Below, one piece after another: positions 25,794-35,038 of a stretch of DNA of 64,000 bases. Under the pieces are notes generated by a model. It was not told the origin of the DNA. It searched no databases and was given only the letters and a program-made list of their open reading frames with translations. Location: NCBI GenBank assembly GCA_964426915.1, contig CAYRTD010000004.1:1-64000 (forward strand), in the 5' to 3' direction. The first letter of the stretch is position 1. Each line of letters begins with the position of its first letter. The position numbers and the translations under genes are program-made. The stretch is from CAYRTD01 sp964426915. GTDB taxonomy: Bacteria; Bacteroidota; Bacteroidia; Bacteroidales; GCA-2748055.

Positions 25794-27950
25794 TTATTCA
25801 ATAATTTTCATTTCTTCGATAAGATTCGTAGCACCGGCAAATTTATCGATAATAAAAAGGACATAGCGTATGTCAACATTAATGCATTTCTGGAGATCCT
25901 CTTCGAAAGCGACATCACCGCTCATTGCCTCCCAATTACCGTCGAAAGCTACTCCAATAAGCTCACCACGTGCATTTAAAACAGGACTTCCTGAATTGCC
26001 ACCTGTAATGTCGTTATTGGTAATGAAACAAACATGCATATTTCCGTTTGCACTGTATCGTCCAAAGTCTTTTTCCCTGTAAAGTTCTTTCAGGCGCTCA
26101 TCGACAATAAATTCTTCATCACCGGGATCTTCCTTTTCCATCACGCCTTTAAGAGTTGTGAAATATGAGTATTTAACAGCATCTTTTGGGTAATAGCCAC
26201 CTACGGAACCATAGCTTAGTCTCAGGGTAGAGTTGGCATCGGGGTAAAATTCCCTGTCTCGCTGCATTTCTTTTATTCCGGCCATCCAAAGACGATTTCC
26301 TTCTTCGATCATTTCATTATATTTTGACAATATGGCATTCAAGCCCACATAGGTCTCGAAAAATGAAATTGCGAGCTGTATACCGGGGTCTTTTTCCATG
26401 GTTTTAAGGTCAGGGTCCTCAAGGAATTCCATAACATCTTCTTCATAAGGAAGCATGGACTTTTTGAAATACCTTTCAACATACTTATCTACATCTCCTT
26501 TGTGTTTTTTTTGTATTACCTCAAATATATCAGGTTGATGCTGATGAGCTACATCGTCCAACATTAGCTGAAGCATGGCTTTGGTGATTTTTTTATCTGT
26601 GTCAGCATTATAATCTTTGTAAAACTCTATGGCATTATTCCTGACAAAAGCGGCAATCATATTCACTTTTTCCATGTCCGGTTCTTCAGCGCTCAGTTCC
26701 ATGTAGAGAAAGCGGAGCATATTGCCAATCTGCACAGTTTCCATTCCCGAAAACATAGTTTCCATAAGATACTGAGTTGAATGTTTCAGGTCTGTTCTCT
26801 CTTTGATACCGGTTTCGATCAATGTCAGCGCTTCACCATAATATTCTTTTCTTGTTTCTTCTTTATTCAGCCATTCCCTGAAATTACTTTCCATCTCACG
26901 TTTTCTTTCCAGGACATTAAGATTTCTCAAACCCTCGGTTTGTCCTATTGAGTATTTCCAATAATTGGAGGAACGGGAATATTTTGCCGAATACATAATG
27001 TCGATTCTTTCACTGGCTCTCATGTCCCTTAGCATTATTTCCTGTTTAATTCCCCGGATCTTAATCCTGTTGGGATGTGTAATATTAAGTAATTCTTCCA
27101 CTTCCCAGGATGTCATGTATCGATCAGTTGATCCAGGAAATCCCATAACCATTGCGAAATCTTCTTTTTCGTAGCCCTTTAGTGAAACCGGGAGAAAATG
27201 TTTGGGTTTGAGTGGAATATTGTCCTGTGAAAAATCTGCAGGTTTACCATCCGGTCCGGTATAAACACGGAAAAGAGCGAAGTCGCCCGTATGTCTTGGC
27301 CACATCCAATTGTCAGTATCATGACCGAATTTCCCGATCGATTCCGGTGGAGCACCAACGAGTCTTACATCCCGGAATGTCTCATTTACAAAAAGAATGT
27401 ACTTGTTTCCTTTATAAAAACTCCTTACATAAGCATCATAATGAGTACCGTCAGTAGCTTCCGCTATAATATCCCTTGTCAGGTCTTCAATTTTTTCCTT
27501 TCTGGCATCTCCTGTAATACCGGGGCTCAACTCCGGAACTATTTTATCAGAGACATCTTCAATTTTTACAACAAAAGTAATCGTCTTTCCCGGATTGGGA
27601 AGTTCTTTTTCTTTTGACATTGCCCAGAAACCATTTTTCAGATAGTTGTGTTCAACACTGCTGTGATCCTGTATCTCACCGTAACCGCAGTGATGATTAG
27701 TGAGAAGCAGTCCTTCTCCGGATATAAGCTCAGCAGTGCAGGATCCTCCGTCAAGAGCGCCAACCGCATCTTTCAGGCTCGAATTGTTGATACTGTAAAT
27801 TTGTTCAGCGGAAAGTTCAAATCCCATTTTTCTCATTTCTTCCATGTTCTTCTCCTGTAAGAGGTGGAGAAGCCACATACCTTCATCAGCTTTTAAGGTT
27901 AAAAACGACGTGAAGCCTATCAGAATCAGAAAAGAAAATATTTTTTTCAT
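25794..27950 (-). CDS. S46-family dipeptidyl-peptidase, DPP7 type
   Basis: 718 aa with signal peptide (1-21). The chymotrypsin-like part has the histidine motif TNHHCGYGEIQDHS (His86/His87) and the serine motif GGNSGSPV with Ser653. Eighteen residues after the serine is Gly671 (FDGNWEA), where DPP11 enzymes have an arginine, so a preference for hydrophobic P1 residues (DPP7-like) is inferred. It removes N-terminal dipeptides from oligopeptides in the periplasm of asaccharolytic and marine Bacteroidota. TATCTTTG at 27993-27986 is a possible -7 element, and a strong terminator follows. Confidence 0.93.
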   Translation of the reverse strand: MKKIFSFLILIGFTSFLTLKADEGMWLLHLLQEKNMEEMRKMGFELSAEQIYSINNSSLKDAVGALDGGSCTAELISGEGLLLTNHHCGYGEIQDHSSVEHNYLKNGFWAMSKEKELPNPGKTITFVVKIEDVSDKIVPELSPGITGDARKEKIEDLTRDIIAEATDGTHYDAYVRSFYKGNKYILFVNETFRDVRLVGAPPESIGKFGHDTDNWMWPRHTGDFALFRVYTGPDGKPADFSQDNIPLKPKHFLPVSLKGYEKEDFAMVMGFPGSTDRYMTSWEVEELLNITHPNRIKIRGIKQEIMLRDMRASERIDIMYSAKYSRSSNYWKYSIGQTEGLRNLNVLERKREMESNFREWLNKEETRKEYYGEALTLIETGIKERTDLKHSTQYLMETMFSGMETVQIGNMLRFLYMELSAEEPDMEKVNMIAAFVRNNAIEFYKDYNADTDKKITKAMLQLMLDDVAHQHQPDIFEVIQKKHKGDVDKYVERYFKKSMLPYEEDVMEFLEDPDLKTMEKDPGIQLAISFFETYVGLNAILSKYNEMIEEGNRLWMAGIKEMQRDREFYPDANSTLRLSYGSVGGYYPKDAVKYSYFTTLKGVMEKEDPGDEEFIVDERLKELYREKDFGRYSANGNMHVCFITNNDITGGNSGSPVLNARGELIGVAFDGNWEAMSGDVAFEEDLQKCINVDIRYVLFIIDKFAGATNLIEEMKIIE

Positions 27951-28191
27951 ATTGAAATGGTTAAATTAAATAGAAAGTAATCCTGCAAAGATAAAAGATT
28001 TTACAAGAAATTTTTTATGTTAAGGAATACAGCCTGCTGAGGAGAAAGCAAAGACGAATCCTTCTGCATTCCTTGTATCTGATGTTTCGGAAGGAATTAT
28101 GGAACTAATATTTTGTAACTGAAGATTTTTTTACCTTTTGCTTATTGCTTAAGAAACACTAAGCGAAAAGATTCTTGTGGAAGCGGAATGA
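27951..28191. other. Spacer between S46 peptidase and MG2/TonB-plug genes
   Basis: No gene. TATCTTTG (27993-27986, minus strand) is the probable -7 box of the peptidase gene. AAGGAATACAG (about 28022-28032) can pair with CTGCATTCCTT (about 28064-28074) with one mismatch, without a T-run. Confidence 0.4.
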
Positions 28192-30603
28192 TTATTTAAC
28201 CACAAATTCTGCTTCTCCAGTCCCGGGCCGACCTCCTATATCCATACCTTCAACAATAATGGAATAGTCACCTTCCAGATCGGAAGTGTAAAAGTCTATT
28301 GCAGCCCTGCCGTCGGCTCCGGTAACAATATCGGGTTCCCACAATAATGTGGTCCGGTTATCATCAAACATTTCATCCCTGTGTTCTATTTCGTATTTTG
28401 GAGAATAGAATTCCCTGGGCGTATAATACCCGAGCATTTTAAAGTCTATTACTCCTTTTAACATGAACTTACCGCGTTTGGTAAAAATAGCTATGACCCC
28501 GTTTGCTCCCCTGGATCCGTATATCGCTGCATCTGCTCCTTTAAGTATTTCAATTCTGTCAATATCATAAGGATTCATGTTAAGAGCAAAACTTTTATCC
28601 ACGGGAACCCCATCAACAATAAATAGAGGATCGGTACTGCCAAAAATGCTGTTTATACCTCTGATGGTAATGTTATTCCCGTTTACTAACACTCCCGGAA
28701 CACGTCCCTGGATAATCTGCGCCACATTGGTATAGTTTTGAAGGTTTTCGTCCATCTCAATCACATCTCGCGGTTCGTGGTGAATTCTGTGATAGCTATT
28801 ATTTTCTTCGTAAAAGGGATCATTCTCTTTTTCTATTTCTTCTTCTGTCTTTTCTGTTACCCATCTGCCCTTTTCACCGGGTCTTCTTAAATGCTGCTGT
28901 GTCAGATATTGAATATCTTCCATATGCATCGGGTCCTGCTGATTAAGCACGATCACCAGATTCTTCCTTCCGCTGTGCCTTACTGCCTCAATTTTAACTC
29001 CAATAGTATCAGGATAACTCAGATTTTTGAAATAAAAATACCCATGAGGTCCTGACCTGGTGGTATAGATGTCATTGAACTGGTTTAATATCGTTAAAGT
29101 TACCCGTATATCGCCTAGGGGCAGACCGAAGAATTCACGGGTTATACGCCCGCTAATCTCAATACCCTTTTCTATGTGATAATCTACCGGCAATTTATTA
29201 TTAAGCTTCACTATACTCCATGCGAACCTGCGCCAGCCTTGAGTAAGCATTAAATTGTCGATTTGAGCGGCTTTTGCGGAATTATAATTTTTGAAATAAT
29301 AACCGGGGTTTTCAATATTTCCCTTCAGATCAGAATCGAGGAGCATTTCACTGACTATATTGGTTTTGTCGGATAATTCTGAATCTTTGACTACTGCAAG
29401 TGAAAAGTTGCCTCTGACAGGTTTTCCTTCAGGGTCGCTGACATAAATGCCTGAGTTCATTTTTTCTCTTTTGCCTGCAACAGACCAGTTTTTTATTAGC
29501 TCTATATTAATTCCGGCATTATCGTAAATAAAAACCAGACGCTCACTAACAGGATTAGCGGAACTGTTGAAGAGTGTAAAATGGGCAATACCGTTGGGGA
29601 AATTGTCCCTGGAAACTGCTACGCCTGTCTTTTCCCTTAAATCCAATTCTGCAGTGAACCTTGCATTACCTCTGGTGTGGGCAAGTAAATGATAATTAGT
29701 ATTGGGCGGGTAATTTCCGGGCTTTAGATTTGTAAGGAGATTTATATATATACTATCTTTTTTTAGATGATCTATTTTAAGATTCACACCCATATCTGAA
29801 CCCCTGGGCAAACTGAATTTCTCCTCTTTACCATCCGGGAAAACGGCATTAATAAAATACTTATTACCGGGTTCAGGAGTGAAGCTGAATGTCCCCATTC
29901 CCAAATATTCACTTTTAAAATTCAGAATAAGATTCCCTTTCTTATCCTTTAGATCAGCTTCAAAATCAATCCCGAATCCAAGATCGTTTATTGCCTTGAA
30001 GGCAACCCGGTTCTCTACACCCACAAGAAGGCTTCCGCCTTCAGGATGAAAAGTGATATCATACTTGTTTTGTTTCCGGTCAGATTGTCTTTTGGATTGT
30101 TTTATCCGTCTGACCTCATCTTTTGTAATATAGGTGGCAAAACCGGGATTCCGGATATATATATCTCTGGTAAAAAGAAAATCTTCTCCCAGGTTACGCA
30201 TCCAGTTGGTATATGCTCTTAATTTATAGCGACCTTCGGGGACAGTGTCCTCTAGTGAAAAATCTCCTTTTGCCAGCCCGTCTGAAAGTCTCAGAAGTCT
30301 TGTCTGAACCACGAAACCTGAAGGATTGATCAGGTCTACATACAGATTTGTGCTCATTTGGTCAGGCCGGTGATCGGAAGCATTAATAACATAGGCTTTA
30401 AACCAGATCCTTTCATCAGCCTGATAGTTATTTTTATCGCTATGTAAATAGGCTTTTTGCTGGGGATACCATTCATAATGGTTTTGCAATTTACCTAGAA
30501 GACTGCGCAATAAGTTTGTTTCCGGATCTGTATCTGCTCTGAATGCTGTCAGAAAAAAGACCGGAATAAAAACAAGCAATGAATATAAAATTTTTCTGTT
30601 CAT
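28192..30603 (-). CDS. MG2-domain protein with C-terminal TonB-plug domain
   Basis: 803 aa with signal peptide (1-22). Residues about 45-160 form an MG2/alpha-2-macroglobulin-type strand domain (YLHSDKNNYQADERIWFKAYV). Further beta domains and a carboxypeptidase-regulatory-like segment (about 480-540) follow, and then a TonB-receptor plug domain (about 620-720: QGRVPGVLVNGNNITIRG, DPLFIVDGVPV, IEILKGADAAIYGSRGANGV). There is no beta-barrel after the plug, so this is not a transporter by itself. The family is common in Bacteroidota and thought to be a periplasmic or surface assembly protein; its role is unknown. Confidence 0.8.
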   Translation of the reverse strand: MNRKILYSLLVFIPVFFLTAFRADTDPETNLLRSLLGKLQNHYEWYPQQKAYLHSDKNNYQADERIWFKAYVINASDHRPDQMSTNLYVDLINPSGFVVQTRLLRLSDGLAKGDFSLEDTVPEGRYKLRAYTNWMRNLGEDFLFTRDIYIRNPGFATYITKDEVRRIKQSKRQSDRKQNKYDITFHPEGGSLLVGVENRVAFKAINDLGFGIDFEADLKDKKGNLILNFKSEYLGMGTFSFTPEPGNKYFINAVFPDGKEEKFSLPRGSDMGVNLKIDHLKKDSIYINLLTNLKPGNYPPNTNYHLLAHTRGNARFTAELDLREKTGVAVSRDNFPNGIAHFTLFNSSANPVSERLVFIYDNAGINIELIKNWSVAGKREKMNSGIYVSDPEGKPVRGNFSLAVVKDSELSDKTNIVSEMLLDSDLKGNIENPGYYFKNYNSAKAAQIDNLMLTQGWRRFAWSIVKLNNKLPVDYHIEKGIEISGRITREFFGLPLGDIRVTLTILNQFNDIYTTRSGPHGYFYFKNLSYPDTIGVKIEAVRHSGRKNLVIVLNQQDPMHMEDIQYLTQQHLRRPGEKGRWVTEKTEEEIEKENDPFYEENNSYHRIHHEPRDVIEMDENLQNYTNVAQIIQGRVPGVLVNGNNITIRGINSIFGSTDPLFIVDGVPVDKSFALNMNPYDIDRIEILKGADAAIYGSRGANGVIAIFTKRGKFMLKGVIDFKMLGYYTPREFYSPKYEIEHRDEMFDDNRTTLLWEPDIVTGADGRAAIDFYTSDLEGDYSIIVEGMDIGGRPGTGEAEFVVK

Positions 30604-30640
30604 GCTACCCCCCTTATGGTAAATCGCACAAAAACCATTC

Positions 30641-30655
30641 TATGGACAGACACTA
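30641..30655 (+). repeat. Solo right end of the TAGTGTC repeat family
   Basis: TATGGACAGACACTA stands three bases before the left end of the full copy. The same order, an extra right end just before a full copy, is seen at 57321-57554. Confidence 0.7.
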
Positions 30656-30658
30656 ATT

Positions 30659-30818
30659 TAGTGCCTGTCACTAAAGTCGGGTGTCTGTTCCGATAGCTAT
30701 CGGAACATAATGTTCGAGATCAAGGCTTGCGAAGCCGGAAAAAGCGGAGTTTACTCGTGTAAATGAGCATTTTTCCGGCGAACATAACGCAGATATCGGA
30801 CATTATGGACAGACACTA
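30659..30818 (+). mobile_element. Full copy of the TAGTGTC MITE-like repeat
   Basis: 160 bp with inverted ends TAGTGCCTGTCACTAAAG (30659) and CATTATGGACAGACACTA (ends 30818). The interior has a perfect 20-base palindrome at 30687-30706 (GTTCCGATAGCTATCGGAAC), the block with GTTCGAGATCAAGGCTTGCG, and a central hairpin: GCCGGAAAAA (30734-30743) with TTTTTCCGGC (30770-30779), continued by TTTAC/GTAAA around a TCGT loop. No coding frame is present, so it would need enzymes encoded elsewhere. Confidence 0.75.
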
Positions 30819-31022
30819 ATTAAACAAAAAACATAAACAAAGAGTTCGAAAAAACACGAGGATTATTTTATCCATCTCCGTGTTATTTTAAAAACGAAAA
30901 ACCGGTTTTTCCATTTTCCGGTCACAATGTTTGGTTTTTTATCTGGATTTTACATTTCGTTATTATTGCCAATCGGTATTTAATTCATATAATTTCGCTG
31001 TTTTTTTTTCGTTTTGATTTTA

Positions 31023-31030
31023 TATTTTTG
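31023..31030 (+). promoter_or_regulatory. Possible -7 element of yebC
   Basis: TATTTTTG fits TAnnTTTG and lies 30 bases before the yebC ATG. No TTTG at the -33 spacing was found. Confidence 0.35.
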
Positions 31031-31060
31031 TAGGATTGGTTAAACTTAATATCATAATAT

Positions 31061-31807
31061 ATGTCAGGTCACAGTAAATGGTCAACCATTAAACGGAAAA
31101 AAGGAGCTGCCGATGCCAAAAGAGGGAAGGTCTTTTCCCGCATCGTCAAGGAAATAAGTATTGCAGTAAAAGAAGGTGGCCCTGATCCGGAAGCAAATCC
31201 CCGCCTGCGTCTCGCCATTAATAATGCAAAGGGTGTTAACATGCCAAAGGATAATGTTGAACGTGCCATAAATAAAGCAGAAAGCGAAGGGGATAATTTA
31301 CAGGAGGTGACATTTGAGGGTTATCTGCCACATGGCATTGCTGTTTTTATTGAATGCCTGACTGATAATAATAACAGAACGGTTTCTACTATACGTTCAA
31401 TTTTTACCAAGAGAGGGGGAAATCTGGGAACAAACGGGTCCTTGAGTTTTCTTTTCGACCGCAAAGGAGTTATAACCGTACCCAGAGCTAATCTTGATCC
31501 CGATGAATTTCAGCTGGAGATCATCGATGCAGGAGTAGAGGACTTTCAGGTTGAAGAGGAATCCTTTGTGATTACCACTGCAATGGAGGATTTTGCTAGT
31601 GTGCAGAAAGCTATTGAAGCGCAGGGTGTTGAAATTGAAAATGCTGAGCTTCAGAGGATACCGAATGACACCAAAGAACTGGACACCAATGAGGCTGTTA
31701 AAATTCTGAAAATAATTGAGGAATTTGAAGAAGATGAAGATGTTCAGAATGTATTTCATAATCTGGAGGTAACAGATGAGGTTATGAATGCAATGGAGGA
31801 AGAGTAG
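31061..31807 (+). CDS. YebC/PmpR-family protein
   Basis: 248 aa, full length, starting MSGHSKWSTIKRKKGAADAK, the family signature. Members have been described as transcriptional regulators (PmpR) and more recently as ribosome-associated factors easing translation of difficult proline stretches; which applies here is open. It is cytosolic and a single-gene unit, with a possible -7 element at 31023. Confidence 0.93.
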   Translation: MSGHSKWSTIKRKKGAADAKRGKVFSRIVKEISIAVKEGGPDPEANPRLRLAINNAKGVNMPKDNVERAINKAESEGDNLQEVTFEGYLPHGIAVFIECLTDNNNRTVSTIRSIFTKRGGNLGTNGSLSFLFDRKGVITVPRANLDPDEFQLEIIDAGVEDFQVEEESFVITTAMEDFASVQKAIEAQGVEIENAELQRIPNDTKELDTNEAVKILKIIEEFEEDEDVQNVFHNLEVTDEVMNAMEEE

Positions 31808-31893
31808 AAGAATTATTATCAGATATCAGGGACTTGTTTAATTTCATTTCAAAGAAGGATTACAGTAGCCGGATACAGATCCATGCTTCAGAC

Positions 31894-32592
31894 TTACTCA
31901 TTTGTGGAAGAGGGGACATCCTGGTTAATTCCTGAAAACAAAAGTCTCACTCCTATTACCATAAAGGTTACGCTTCCTGCTACCAGTCCGATATTTGCCA
32001 TTATGCTTTCGGGTACAAGGCTTGTAAATACCGGAACTATTACTCCGGTAATAGTGCTGACAAAAGCGGTAAACATGGAGAGCCGGTGGGTCCTGAAAGT
32101 AAAAAGGCCAAGACTAAGAAATCCCAGTCCGAGTAGTGTGTAAGCCGCCATTATGTATATTTCCTTTTCCCTTGAAAGAGTGTAAATACTGAGTCTTAGT
32201 ATTTCATTATTTATCAGATCAAGCTGGTTAAAATGCTGAAGGATATCAATGACACTCAGGGCTTTTATACCTGCAACAGATATCATTGCGGCTGCCAGGA
32301 TAAGGAAAAAACTTGTCAACCAGGAAAAAAGCCTGTGAAAAGGATTCATTATGGCAATAAAGGTAGATGCTGAAACCGTTACTATTAGTGCAGTCAGAAC
32401 CCATATCAGTGCATTTAGTCTAAGGAGAGAAATATTATCTGTAAGATACTCAAGATCTTCATTAAGACTTGAAAAGAGAGTGATATACTCAAATCTTGTC
32501 AGTATGGTAAATATGAGCATTATTCCGGACATAAGAGCGAATAATCCCGCAATGAGCTCAGTATTTCTGCTAATTATACGAGGCTGTGACAT
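31894..32592 (-). CDS. Multi-pass membrane protein, DUF4386-like
   Basis: 232 aa with about six membrane helices (near 12-32, 60-80, 87-108, 147-166, 173-194, 202-222). The pattern of helices and short loops (ELIAGLFALMSGIMLIF at the start) resembles the DUF4386 group. No catalytic residues are evident, and function and ligand are unknown. It starts with ATG and is divergent from the SPOR gene. Confidence 0.65.
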   Translation of the reverse strand: MSQPRIISRNTELIAGLFALMSGIMLIFTILTRFEYITLFSSLNEDLEYLTDNISLLRLNALIWVLTALIVTVSASTFIAIMNPFHRLFSWLTSFFLILAAAMISVAGIKALSVIDILQHFNQLDLINNEILRLSIYTLSREKEIYIMAAYTLLGLGFLSLGLFTFRTHRLSMFTAFVSTITGVIVPVFTSLVPESIMANIGLVAGSVTFMVIGVRLLFSGINQDVPSSTNE

Positions 32593-32659
32593 GGCTGCAA
32601 AATAATAATTTTTTACAAAACTCGGTGAGATAATTAAAATTCATTAATTTTGAACCCAA

Positions 32660-33124
32660 ATGAAGGCATTTGTTTTTATAAAAACATTTTTTCTGCTCAT
32701 TCTTTTTTCAGGGCTGGAGAGTTATTCCCAGGATATTGAAAGGGAGGGAGATATATTGCAGAAGTTAAAAGCTTCTGATGGTCTTTCCGGTTTCAGGGTT
32801 GAGCTTGACCCTATGATCGAAGACAATTATTATAAGCACTTGCTATACAATAAGAAAAACGATCAGACCATGGGATACCGTATCCGGATATTTTCCGGCT
32901 CGGGAAATGATGCATTCCAGCGGGCTAACCTGACACGCGGACGTTTTCTTACCAAATTTGAAAATATAAATGCTTATATTTCATATGATGCTCCCGATTA
33001 TAAAGTATATGCCGGAGATTGCCGTACCCGGTCAGAAGCATTAAAACTTTTCAAAAAGATAAATAAAGAATTCCCCTATGCATTCATTGTTTCACAACCT
33101 ATTAATGTAAAGACAGATAATTAA
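32660..33124 (+). CDS. Exported SPOR-domain protein
   Basis: 154 aa with signal peptide (1-24, ending YSQ). Residues about 72-148 form a SPOR-like fold (GYRIRIFSG, FENINAYISYDAPDYKVYAGDCRTRSEALKLFKKI), which in other bacteria binds glycan strands lacking stem peptides at division sites. It lies 12 bases before the PurF-like gene and is probably co-transcribed. TAATTTTG (32645-32652) would, if it is the -7 box, give an almost leaderless transcript. Confidence 0.8.
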   Translation: MKAFVFIKTFFLLILFSGLESYSQDIEREGDILQKLKASDGLSGFRVELDPMIEDNYYKHLLYNKKNDQTMGYRIRIFSGSGNDAFQRANLTRGRFLTKFENINAYISYDAPDYKVYAGDCRTRSEALKLFKKINKEFPYAFIVSQPINVKTDN

Positions 33125-33136
33125 AAGTTTTTCGGG

Positions 33137-35038
33137 ATGACAGATGATGTAAAGCACAAGTGCGGTATTGCCCTGGTCAGATTAAAAAAACCTCTGGAAT
33201 ATTATCAGCTTAATTACGGAACATGGAGATACGGCTTGCAGAAGTTATATCTTTTGATGGAAAAGCAGCGGAACAGGGGACAGGACGGAGCGGGAGTGGT
33301 TAGTATGAAACAGGATATGCCGGCTGGCTATAAATATTTCAGCCGGCAACGTTCAATGAGTTCTTCGGCAATTAATGATGTATTCGAAAAAATTTACAAA
33401 CCTTTTAAAAAGGCTGAAAAAAATAATTCCGAATTGCTGAAAGATGCCCACTGGGCTAAGCTTAACCTGCCCTTTGTGGCTGAGACCTATCTTGGACATT
33501 TGCGCTATGGAACTTTTGGCTCTAACAATATAGGTAATGTACATCCGGTAATGAGAGAGAATAACTGGAAATCCAGAAATCTCGTACTTGCAGGAAATTT
33601 CAATCTGACCAATGTTGATGAACTGTTTGAAACACTTGTGAAACTTGGCCAGGCACCCAAAGAATATTCCGATACCGTTACAATACTTGAAAAGGTAGGT
33701 CATTTTCTGGACCATGAAAACGAAAACCTGTTTAGAAAATTCAAAGATGAGGGCCATTCAAACACGGAGATTTCGCGGCTGATCGCCGATAATCTGGATA
33801 TTCCTTCTGTTCTGAGGGGGGCGGCAAAACGATGGGATGGGGGATTTGTGATTGCAGGAATGATTGGTCATGGTGATTCGTTTGTCCTTCGGGACCCATG
33901 GGGTATACGTCCTTCGTATTATTATGATGATGATGAAGTGTCAATAGTAACTTCAGAACGACCCGTGATTCAAACGGCATTGAATGTTACCTATGATAAG
34001 GTAAAAGAAATTCCCCCCGGACATGCTGTTATTATTAAGAGAGAAGGAAAATTTTCTGTAGAACGGGTGCTTGATCCTGAAGAAAAAAAATCCTGTTCGT
34101 TCGAGAGGATATATTTTTCTCGGGGTTCCGACATAGATATCTACAATGAACGAAAAATGCTCGGAAAACTCATTATTCCCGATGTCCTTAAAGCCATAAA
34201 TAAAGATCTCAAAAATACTGTTTTTTCATTCATTCCGAATACTGCTGAATCTGCTTTTTACGGAATGATCCTTGAGCTTGAGAACTATATGATCGAGCTG
34301 AAGACCAAAAAGATCCTTAAGGATAAAAATAATCTTACCGGGGAAGAATTGAGGCAAATCATTGCCGACCGGCCGCGAGTCGATAAAGTCGCAATTAAAG
34401 ACCTTAAATTGAGGACATTTATTTCCCAGGACAAGGGGAGGGACGATCTTGTTGGTCATGTGTATGATATCACCTATGGAACGGTAAGAAGAGGAAAAGA
34501 TAACCTGGTGGTTATCGACGATTCTATTGTGAGGGGAACAACATTGAAGCAAAGTATTATAAAAATCCTTGACCGGTTGGGTCCTGTGAAAATAGTGGTT
34601 GTCTCTTCCTCCCCCCAGATACGTTATCCTGATTGTTATGGGATTGACATGGCTAAACTTGGGGATTTTATCGCTTTCAAGGCTGCAATTGCATTATTGA
34701 AAGAAAAGGGAATGGATAATGTGATAAATAAAGTATACAAAAAATGCAAGGCCCAGGCAGATTTTCCCAAAGAAAAGTTTGTTAATTATGTTAAAGAGAT
34801 CTACGCTCCTTTTAGTCCCGAAGAAATTTCACAAAAAATAAGTGAAATTATAACAGGTCCGGATGTCAAAGCAAAAGTCAAAGTAGTTTATCAGAGCATT
34901 GAGAACTTACATAAGGCTTGCCCTAATGATCTGGGCGACTGGTATTTTACTGGAAATTACCCTACTCCGGGAGGCAATAAGGTCGTGTCGAACTCTTTTA
35001 TTAATTTTATTGAAGGAAAAGACAGCCGGGCCTATTGA
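33137..35038 (+). CDS. PurF-like glutamine amidotransferase/phosphoribosyltransferase, long form
   Basis: 633 aa. The N-terminal Ntn amidotransferase begins after a short leader at Cys9 (KHKCGIALVRL), with RNRGQDGAG and YLGHLRYGTFG. The C-terminal phosphoribosyltransferase keeps the PRPP loop VVIDDSIVRGTT. Canonical PurF is about 470-510 aa, so this version carries about 130 extra residues spread through the chain. The family recurs in Bacteroidota and is annotated as amidophosphoribosyltransferase, but whether it makes phosphoribosylamine for purines or acts on another acceptor is not certain. Its last seven bases overlap the convergent acyltransferase gene. Confidence 0.85.
   Translation: MTDDVKHKCGIALVRLKKPLEYYQLNYGTWRYGLQKLYLLMEKQRNRGQDGAGVVSMKQDMPAGYKYFSRQRSMSSSAINDVFEKIYKPFKKAEKNNSELLKDAHWAKLNLPFVAETYLGHLRYGTFGSNNIGNVHPVMRENNWKSRNLVLAGNFNLTNVDELFETLVKLGQAPKEYSDTVTILEKVGHFLDHENENLFRKFKDEGHSNTEISRLIADNLDIPSVLRGAAKRWDGGFVIAGMIGHGDSFVLRDPWGIRPSYYYDDDEVSIVTSERPVIQTALNVTYDKVKEIPPGHAVIIKREGKFSVERVLDPEEKKSCSFERIYFSRGSDIDIYNERKMLGKLIIPDVLKAINKDLKNTVFSFIPNTAESAFYGMILELENYMIELKTKKILKDKNNLTGEELRQIIADRPRVDKVAIKDLKLRTFISQDKGRDDLVGHVYDITYGTVRRGKDNLVVIDDSIVRGTTLKQSIIKILDRLGPVKIVVVSSSPQIRYPDCYGIDMAKLGDFIAFKAAIALLKEKGMDNVINKVYKKCKAQADFPKEKFVNYVKEIYAPFSPEEISQKISEIITGPDVKAKVKVVYQSIENLHKACPNDLGDWYFTGNYPTPGGNKVVSNSFINFIEGKDSRAY

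Larger units (their letters stand above)
30604..31060. other. Intergenic region upstream of yebC, mostly repeat
   Basis: No gene. It holds a solo repeat right end (30641-30655), a full repeat copy (30659-30818) and an AT-rich stretch ending in the yebC promoter candidate at 31023-31030. Confidence 0.5.

Noticed and set aside
30711..30725. GTTCGAGATC as a tRNA T-arm
   Set aside because: No acceptor or anticodon stems can be built around it; it is a conserved block of the repeat.
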